From DASXTB01 sp036505615 (lineage in GTDB: Bacteria > Acidobacteriota > UBA6911 > JACQSX01), in the NCBI GenBank assembly GCA_036505615.1, contig DASXTB010000114.1, positions 1 through 11,938 of the forward strand: a DNA stretch of 11,938 nt, in the 5' to 3' direction. A program made the position numbers and the translations under genes. Below, piece after piece: positions 7,561-11,938 of this stretch (its first letter is position 1; every line of letters begins with the position of its first letter). The notes beneath the pieces are model-generated. The model did no database searches, was not told where the DNA came from, and was given only the letters and a program-made list of their open reading frames with translations.

Positions 7561-8360
7561 GAATCCTATTTCTGTTTCTAGCGAAGGAACTGCGGGATAT
7601 CTGGCGCAACAAACAGGTCTTGCCCGCCTACTTTCTGCTGCCGGTGATTGCCGTGGGGATCTCTGTCCTGTTCACGCTGATCCTTCCCGGAATCGTTCAG
7701 GCGAAAAAAAAAGATCCTGGCATGGACATAATCGTCCGGATTGTTCAGACTTTGCCCGATTTTGCCGGGATGCCCCTGCAGGAGGGAATCACGCGTTATT
7801 TTTTGCGCAACCTAGCGGGTTTCTTTCTGTTGATGCCGGTGGCGCTCTCGTCATTTGCGGCAGCTTTTTCCATTGTGGGCGAGAAGCAGCAGCGGACGCT
7901 TGAGCCGATCCTTGCCACTCCCATCACGGACCGGCAATTCCTGATGGCCAAGCTGGTCGCATCCATCACTCCCGCGATTGCGCTCACTTGGCTTGCCGGC
8001 CTGGCGGCCGCAGTGATGGTTGACTTTATTTCGTGGGAGAGATATGGGTACCTGCTCTTGCCCGATCGATTTTGGCTGGTGGGGCTGCTGGCACTCGCCC
8101 CGGTGATGGGTATTGCTTCTGTGCTGGCAACGATGCATTTTTCCGCCAGGATGACGGATCCCCAGGCGGCCAATCAATTCACCGGACTGGTAATTATCCC
8201 GATATTCCTCTTGATTGTGGGGCTATTTGGGAGAACGCTAACACTGAGTTTTGTTTTTCTCTGGAGCGCCTGCCTGGTGGTCCTGCTGCTGGACGTCGTT
8301 CTTTTCCGGTTTATCCTTCGCAAATTTCAGAGAGAGGAGATACTGACCCGGTGGAAGTGA
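7557..8360 (+). CDS. ABC-2 type transporter permease
   Basis: The 267-residue membrane protein has about six hydrophobic segments (roughly 22-43, 85-106, 133-155, 171-195, 205-224 and 229-253). The ABC-2 family signature after the second segment is GEKQQRTLEPILATP at 108-122, followed by TDRQFLMAK. This segment is the cytoplasmic coupling region in this family. The extracytoplasmic loop between segments 1 and 2 (about 45-80) is short compared with NatB-type permeases of about 400 residues, so this resembles the compact half-size form that would act as a dimer. The start is GTG at 7557, overlapping the ATPase stop by four bases, with GGAGG 12 bases upstream inside that gene. A heptamer foldback begins three bases after its stop. 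Substrate unknown. Confidence 0.92.
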   Translation: MRILFLFLAKELRDIWRNKQVLPAYFLLPVIAVGISVLFTLILPGIVQAKKKDPGMDIIVRIVQTLPDFAGMPLQEGITRYFLRNLAGFFLLMPVALSSFAAAFSIVGEKQQRTLEPILATPITDRQFLMAKLVASITPAIALTWLAGLAAAVMVDFISWERYGYLLLPDRFWLVGLLALAPVMGIASVLATMHFSARMTDPQAANQFTGLVIIPIFLLIVGLFGRTLTLSFVFLWSACLVVLLLDVVLFRFILRKFQREEILTRWK

Positions 8361-8363
8361 TCC

Positions 8364-8685
8364 GATTGCGGATTGGGGATTTCGGATTGCGGATTGCGGA
8401 TTTCGGATTACGGATTGGGGATTTCGGATTGCGGATTGGGGATTTCGGATTGCGGATTGGGGTCATTGTCAGTCGACCGTCGTCCGTTGTTCGACTTACC
8501 GTTCTTGGATTGTCTGGAATAGCTGACCACGGACAGCGGACATCACGAAACGCCCAATCCACAATCCGAAATCCGCAATCCGAAATCCGCAATCCGAAAT
8601 CCGCAATCCGCAATCCGAAATCCGCAATCCGAAATCGGAAATCCGCAATCCGCAATCGGAAATCCACAATCCGAAATCCGCAATT
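8364..8685. repeat. Nested foldback made of two heptamer repeat families
   Basis: The left outer arm, 8364-8461, is fourteen exact-register 7-base units of the form GATTNNG (GATTGCG, GATTTCG, GATTGGG). The right outer arm, 8553-8685, is nineteen units of the complementary form (CGCAATC, CGAAATC). A 33-base segment at 8377-8409 is the exact reverse complement of 8591-8623. Between them is an inner pair of a different heptamer: 8472-8492 (GTCGACC, GTCGTCC, GTTGTTC) and 8525-8545 (GACCACG, GACAGCG, GACATCA), also roughly complementary. The whole element fills the space between two convergent genes, starting 3 bases after one stop and ending 4 bases before the other. Its RNA would form a very long hairpin on either strand, so it may end transcription both ways. 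Open frames across it (RIADFGL-like repeats) are artefacts of the 7-base period. Confidence 0.9.
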
Positions 8686-8689
8686 CAGA

Positions 8690-9607
8690 TTACCGCGCGG
8701 TAAACGGCTCCATCAGCTCGGTTCGCGTACCATCGGGGTCAAACATGTTCAACTGCCAGCGGTTGTTTCGACCCACCTGAGGAGCGCGCACCGTAATGCG
8801 ATCCTGTCCTAATGGACGCTCACGGATGGTTTCCAGAGCCTTCTGCATGTCAGGGACCAGCAAAGCCAGGTGATGCAGGGTCCCAAGGCGCTGGCGGTCC
8901 ACTTTTCCCTGAATGAGCATGTACTCTACGTAATCAGTGCCGTCAGGAACCTTCATGTTGATCCAATTGGTAATGGAATTGGTCGCCCCACCGCGCCAGA
9001 TTTCAGAGAAACCCAACACATCCTTGTAGAACTTGTCGGCCGCCGCCGCATTGGCTACCGTTATCCCCACATGCAGCAGCCGGTCGGAAATCCGGTGGGC
9101 CGAAACAAATCTTCCTTTGGCTCTGCGATGAAGTGACGCCGGCATGTACTGGACAAATTCGACCGTGTGGCCGTCAGGGTCCGCCACCGACATGCTCAGA
9201 TTCCCATCCCGTCCTTGAGACAGCTGATCCACAGCTTTGATTCCCTTTTCCTGCAGATACCCGCGAAGGGCGGCGACATCCGTCGTTTCCAAAGCGATGT
9301 GAGAAAGCCGGTCCTCTTTCCCGGGCGGGAGCCCCGGATATATTTCAACATATTGACGGTCGTTAACCTTGAAGTACGTCAGCAGCAGAGTGCCGTCTTC
9401 CTTGAAGACTTGAAAAGGCTCTTCATATCCAAGCAATTCTCCGTAGAAGACCCGCGCCTTGGCCAGGTCGCTCACCTGCAGAGCGATGTGGGCAATACCG
9501 AGGATGGGGGGCCGGTCTGCGCCTTGAGCCGATGCCGTGAACAAACTGAACCCAACGAAGACCGTGAGAGTCGCTGCCAACCTAAAATGAAGTCGGATGG
9601 AAAGCAT
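8690..9607 (-). CDS. Secreted two-domain VOC (glyoxalase/dioxygenase-fold) protein
   Basis: The 305-residue product has an N-terminal signal peptide (hydrophobic core ATLTVFVGFSLFTA, likely cut after ASAQG) and two vicinal-oxygen-chelate domains at about 35-155 and 176-302. Each domain keeps a full H-E-H-E set of candidate metal ligands. Domain 1 has His40 (GIAHIALQV), Glu88 (YVEIYPG), His103 (SHIALE) and Glu150 (HTVEFVQ). Domain 2 has His179 (LLHVGITV), Glu228 (YVEYML), His246 (LHHLALLV) and Glu297 (RTELME). Both also have the PDG turn before the last Glu. Two metal sites are therefore plausible. The family includes glyoxalase I, extradiol dioxygenases and resistance proteins; the substrate here is unknown. 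The start ATG at 9607 has a strong AAGGAG five bases upstream. Confidence 0.9.
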   Translation of the reverse strand: MLSIRLHFRLAATLTVFVGFSLFTASAQGADRPPILGIAHIALQVSDLAKARVFYGELLGYEEPFQVFKEDGTLLLTYFKVNDRQYVEIYPGLPPGKEDRLSHIALETTDVAALRGYLQEKGIKAVDQLSQGRDGNLSMSVADPDGHTVEFVQYMPASLHRRAKGRFVSAHRISDRLLHVGITVANAAAADKFYKDVLGFSEIWRGGATNSITNWINMKVPDGTDYVEYMLIQGKVDRQRLGTLHHLALLVPDMQKALETIRERPLGQDRITVRAPQVGRNNRWQLNMFDPDGTRTELMEPFTAR

Positions 9608-9612
9608 ATATT

Positions 9613-9618
9613 CTCCTT
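9613..9618 (-). promoter_or_regulatory. Ribosome binding site of the VOC gene
   Basis: AAGGAG on the minus strand lies five bases before the ATG at 9607. It is the strongest Shine-Dalgarno seen in the window and supports that start. Confidence 0.75.
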
Positions 9619-9678
9619 AATTAGAAGGGGTCGCGGGAATCGAAATACTGATAACCAGCTTTCAGCCGTCAGGTGTCA

Positions 9679-9838
9679 TGCACCCACAGAGCCGCGACCG
9701 GAAGGGCGCGGCGCGGCAATCTAAGTTATCCGCACAATTCCATAACAGTAAATATCTAGCCGGCTTGAGCACAGTGGGATTGCCGCAACCGGCTATTCTG
9801 GCGCGCCGCGCCCTTCCGGCCGCGGCTCTGTGGCTGCA
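9679..9838. repeat. 160-base inverted-repeat (MITE/REP-like) element
   Basis: The arms at 9679-9717 and 9800-9838 are reverse complements at 36 of 39 positions; the core is CACAGAGCCGCG followed by CCGGAAGGGCGCGG. The 82-base loop is AT-richer and holds a further short inverted pair, GCGGCAATC at 9713-9721 and GATTGCCGC at 9778-9786. No transposase frame is inside. It lies between two minus-strand genes, downstream of the APC permease stop and upstream of the VOC gene. Translated, the arm gives PQSRDRKGAAR-like peptides, which I recall as recurrent spurious frames in environmental genomes; that recollection is not checked. Confidence 0.88.
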
Positions 9839-9954
9839 CACGGTGCCGTATGGTCGGCTGGCGGTCCATTTCTGAAATCTGAAATGCCCCAGTCCATACC
9901 CGCGGTATGAGCTCGGCCGCTATTGCTCGCTGCCTCCCGCGTTCAGAGTCGGTT
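9839..9954. other. Rest of the VOC/APC spacer
   Basis: The stretch between the inverted-repeat element and the APC stop has no gene. It contains one perfect tandem heptamer pair, CTGAAAT at 9872-9878 and 9879-9885. No terminator with a U-tract is visible. Confidence 0.5.
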
Positions 9955-11277
9955 CTAACATACTCCGTCTTCAATTCTGAATTTGTGACGCCAGATATAG
10001 TACACAGGCACGCCGCTTGCGATGATAAGCACTCCGATCAGGGACGGTCCGGGAGTGGTGACAACGGTGTTGGCGACGAACCAGAATGAGATAGCTGAGA
10101 AGAGAAGCGGCGTGACGGGGTATCCCCACATCTTGTAAGGGCGTTGACGATCCGGATATTTCCACCGCAGAATCACCACCGCCGCCACTGTCATTCCGTA
10201 GAACACCCATGCTGAAAAGATTACGAACGAAAATAGCTTCTGATAGGAACCGCTAATGGCAAGGATTGCAGACCAGATCCCCTGCAAGAGGATGGAGACG
10301 TGCGGGGTCTGGAAGCGCGGATGAACCTCGCCGGCCTTCTTAAAAAAAAGACCGTCACGCGACTGCGCAAAGTAGACTCGAGGGGCCGTCAGGATGCTGC
10401 CGTTGAGGGCGCCGGTGATCGAAAGTAGGATGGTCAACGAAACGACGGTCGCGCCGATCCGCCCCATCGTCCGCCCGGCAACGGTGGCCGCGACCCTTTC
10501 GGTTGACGCAATCTCGGAAATGGGAAGGATCTTCATATAGGCAATGTTTGCCGTCACGTAGATGGCTATGACGATTGCCATTCCGATGCCTAGCGACAAA
10601 GGGAGGTTACGCTGAGGCTGCTTCACTTCCCCGGCAACAAAGCTGACCTGATTCCACCCCTCGTACGCCCACAAACACGCGATCATCGCAACCCCGAAGT
10701 GACTCCATGAAAATCCGGATGACGGCGATGACCACTGGAATGCATTAGGCTGCCGGCTTACAAAAACGCTGCCGATGAGGATTGCCAGGCCTGTGATTTT
10801 GAGAAGGGTAAACAGCTTCTGTACCGCAGCTCCCCCTTTCACGCCGCGATAACTGACGTAACTAAGAATCGATATCAAACCGACCGACGCCAGCTTTGCG
10901 TAAAGCGGTCCCATGGGAACGAAGTAGGAGAGGTAAATCGAAAAACCGGCCGCCAGCGTCGCGATTCCTCCAGACTGAATGACCAGAAAAAAAGCCCAGC
11001 CACATAGAAATGCCCACAGCGGGCCGAACGAATCGCGCAGATAGACGTACTGGCCTCCGGTGGACGGCGTCATCGCCCCGAGCTCGGCGTATGCGAGCGC
11101 GCCAAAAAACGAGAGCACTCCGGTGAGGATCCATACGGCAAGCACCATCTTGACGGAGGGAAGGTCTTGCGCAACCGCGTTCGGCACAAGAAAGATCGCC
11201 GAACCGATTACTGTCCCAACTACGATGGCCGTTGAATCCAGCAGCCCCAGTTTGCGCGGCAGTTCCGCTCGCTCCAT
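9955..11277 (-). CDS. APC-superfamily amino acid permease (LAT/SteT-like)
   Basis: The 440-residue protein has about twelve membrane segments and would carry amino acids across the inner membrane by exchange or proton symport. TM1 holds the substrate-binding glycine-rich turn as GTVIGSAIF (residues 21-29, GSAIF in place of the common GSGIF). TYR/GLU-rich TM2 ends AYAELGAMTPSTGGQYVYL (62-80), a strong family motif. Residues 204-226 (AYEGWNQVSFVAGEVKQPQRNLP, shown in part) resemble the LAT family of heteromeric transporter light chains and bacterial SteT. TM8 has LNGSILTAPRVYFAQSRDGLFF. Length is normal for the family and no break is seen. The ATG at 11277 has no convincing Shine-Dalgarno; a GGGAGG lies too far upstream. 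The substrate is probably a neutral amino acid, by inference only. Confidence 0.93.
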   Translation of the reverse strand: MERAELPRKLGLLDSTAIVVGTVIGSAIFLVPNAVAQDLPSVKMVLAVWILTGVLSFFGALAYAELGAMTPSTGGQYVYLRDSFGPLWAFLCGWAFFLVIQSGGIATLAAGFSIYLSYFVPMGPLYAKLASVGLISILSYVSYRGVKGGAAVQKLFTLLKITGLAILIGSVFVSRQPNAFQWSSPSSGFSWSHFGVAMIACLWAYEGWNQVSFVAGEVKQPQRNLPLSLGIGMAIVIAIYVTANIAYMKILPISEIASTERVAATVAGRTMGRIGATVVSLTILLSITGALNGSILTAPRVYFAQSRDGLFFKKAGEVHPRFQTPHVSILLQGIWSAILAISGSYQKLFSFVIFSAWVFYGMTVAAVVILRWKYPDRQRPYKMWGYPVTPLLFSAISFWFVANTVVTTPGPSLIGVLIIASGVPVYYIWRHKFRIEDGVC

Positions 11278-11414
11278 AGTGCGCGGAGTTTAACATGTCC
11301 TCCCGAATTTCAGGGCATGAGATGCGCCCTAAATTCTGTCGGCGATCGGAGATTATTCGACGAAGATTCACCGCAGAGAACTAGCGCGGCCAGGCCTGCC
11401 GCCAAACGGCCGAG

Positions 11415-11462
11415 CACGTTCACGTTCACGACCAGGCCCACGTTCACGAACACGCCAACGCC
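11415..11462 (+). repeat. Second hexamer repeat (CACGNN)
   Basis: Eight six-base units in register (CACGTT, CACGTT, CACGAC, CAGGCC, CACGTT, CACGAA, CACGCC, AACGCC) share the core of the array at 2465-2559. It lies about 140 bases upstream of the APC permease start. The DNA on either side, 11278-11414 and 11463-11600, shows no gene and no clear promoter. Confidence 0.7.
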
Positions 11463-11600
11463 GAGGGATAGGGCCACGGAGAAGGGCAGCTCAAGCAGAA
11501 TGTCAGTTTTCTTGGTTACCCTGCTCGTACCCGTTGAGGTGATACCGGACCGTGAAATCTAATTTTTCTGACCAATGTTTTCAGCGAGGAGGGGCGGTGT

Positions 11601-11874
11601 CCGCTTCAGCGGCCATTCCCGGAGGGTTTAAGGCCCGCCGTCCTTACGGCGGGTTGGCGGCCCATTAAACAATCCCGCTGAAGCCGCTTCCAGCGGCTTT
11701 CTGGATGCTGGCTTTAGCCATTCGCCCCGGGGCAAGGGAAAACTTGTCACGGGAAAATGACGGATAAAGCCAGGCGAGAAGGCCGCTGGAAGCGGCCTCG
11801 ATTGGACTAATGATGTCTGATCAACCCGTAAAGACGGCGGGCCTTAAACCCTTCGGGGAAGGCCGCTGAAGCGG
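11601..11874. repeat. Large nested palindromic element
   Basis: The outer arms at 11601-11649 and 11826-11874 are reverse complements at 45 of 49 positions, including a perfect TTTAAGGCCCGCCGTC. Inner arms at 11684-11719 and 11762-11795 (CCGCTTCCAGCGGC and CTGGCTTTA motifs) pair again with small gaps. Each arm also holds its own small hairpin, for example CCCGCCGT-CCTT-ACGGCGGG at 11634-11653 and CCGCTTCAGCGG at 11601-11612. The total of 274 bases has no open frame of note. It looks like a compound REP/BIME-like or MITE-like unit. No U-tract follows any of the hairpins, so a classical terminator is not indicated. Confidence 0.87.
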
Positions 11875-11906
11875 CCCGCGCTTTCACGCTCTAATGGATC
11901 ATGGAT

Positions 11907-11938
11907 TCAGTCAATTACCAGCTCTTTGGTTGTGGCCT
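11907..11938 (-). CDS. Possible C-terminal end of a minus-strand gene
   Basis: Reading in from the right edge on the minus strand, one frame gives ATTKELVID followed by TGA at 11909-11907. This looks like a plausible protein C-terminus, and the nested palindrome would lie just downstream of it. Ten codons are too few to be sure, and a second minus frame stops only a few bases away. No function can be assigned. Confidence 0.25.
   Translation of the reverse strand, partial: ATTKELVID

Noticed and set aside
8553..8685. CRISPR-like array
   Set aside because: Units are 7 bases, contiguous, with no spacers, and no cas genes are present.
8033..8812. 259-residue plus-strand frame across the heptamer foldback, and its minus-strand counterpart at 8311-8667
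   Set aside because: Arrays with a 7-base period stay open in all frames by construction. The flanks overlap the ABC permease and VOC genes out of frame.
9167..9724. 185-residue plus-strand frame opposite the VOC gene
   Set aside because: It is antisense to a well-supported gene and ends in the inverted-repeat element; no domain seen.
11317..11562. 81-residue plus-strand frame upstream of the APC permease
   Set aside because: Its centre (FTFTTRPTFTNTPTP) is a translation of the hexamer repeat; no ribosome binding site or domain.
1..11938. tRNA, rRNA, transposase, toxin-antitoxin or phage genes
   Set aside because: No cloverleaf-like sequence, conserved rRNA segment or matching protein domain was seen on either strand by eye; a covariance-model search would be needed to exclude small RNAs.

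Overview
The window looks like a bacterial chromosome segment from an environmental lineage. It has a moderately high G+C content, compact genes, many exported proteins and unusually repeat-rich intergenic DNA. The gene mix (a CRTAC1/ASPIC-UnbV protein next to a TPR protein, an M28 peptidase lipoprotein, a secreted two-domain VOC protein, an LldP-type permease) fits Acidobacteriota or a neighbouring soil phylum. This is inference from gene content; there is no rRNA or other phylogenetic marker here.

Layout. At 1-145 is the 3' end of a TPR protein gene that overlaps, by an ATGA junction, a CRTAC1-type seven-repeat FG-GAP/VCBS protein (142-1833). A MOSC-domain protein follows (1875-2363). Facing it is a lactate permease of the LldP family (4414-2564, minus strand). 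A divergent intergenic region of about 450 bases, full of short repeats, leads into a plus-strand cluster: M28 peptidase lipoprotein (4867-6594), ABC-2 ATPase (6622-7560) and ABC-2 permease (7557-8360). The last two overlap by GTGA. Facing that cluster are two minus-strand genes: a secreted two-domain VOC protein (9607-8690) and an APC-family amino acid permease (11277-9955). The right end holds a hexamer repeat, a large nested palindrome and perhaps the last codons of another minus-strand gene.

Possible shared physiology is peptide and carboxylate scavenging: an exported aminopeptidase, an amino acid permease, a lactate permease and an ABC exporter. Only the ABC pair is clearly one functional unit.

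The most unusual feature is the non-coding DNA. All five intergenic gaps longer than about 150 bases hold short-period degenerate repeats (periods of 6, 7 or 10 bases) and/or inverted-repeat elements, and a 9-base pair lies in the short gap before the MOSC gene. The unit differs from gap to gap, apart from a hexamer seen in two of them. One repeat (8-base period, 120 bases) sits in frame inside lldP. The gap between the ABC permease and the VOC gene is a nested foldback built from two different heptamer families. I see no conventional defence system, CRISPR array, transposase, tRNA or rRNA.
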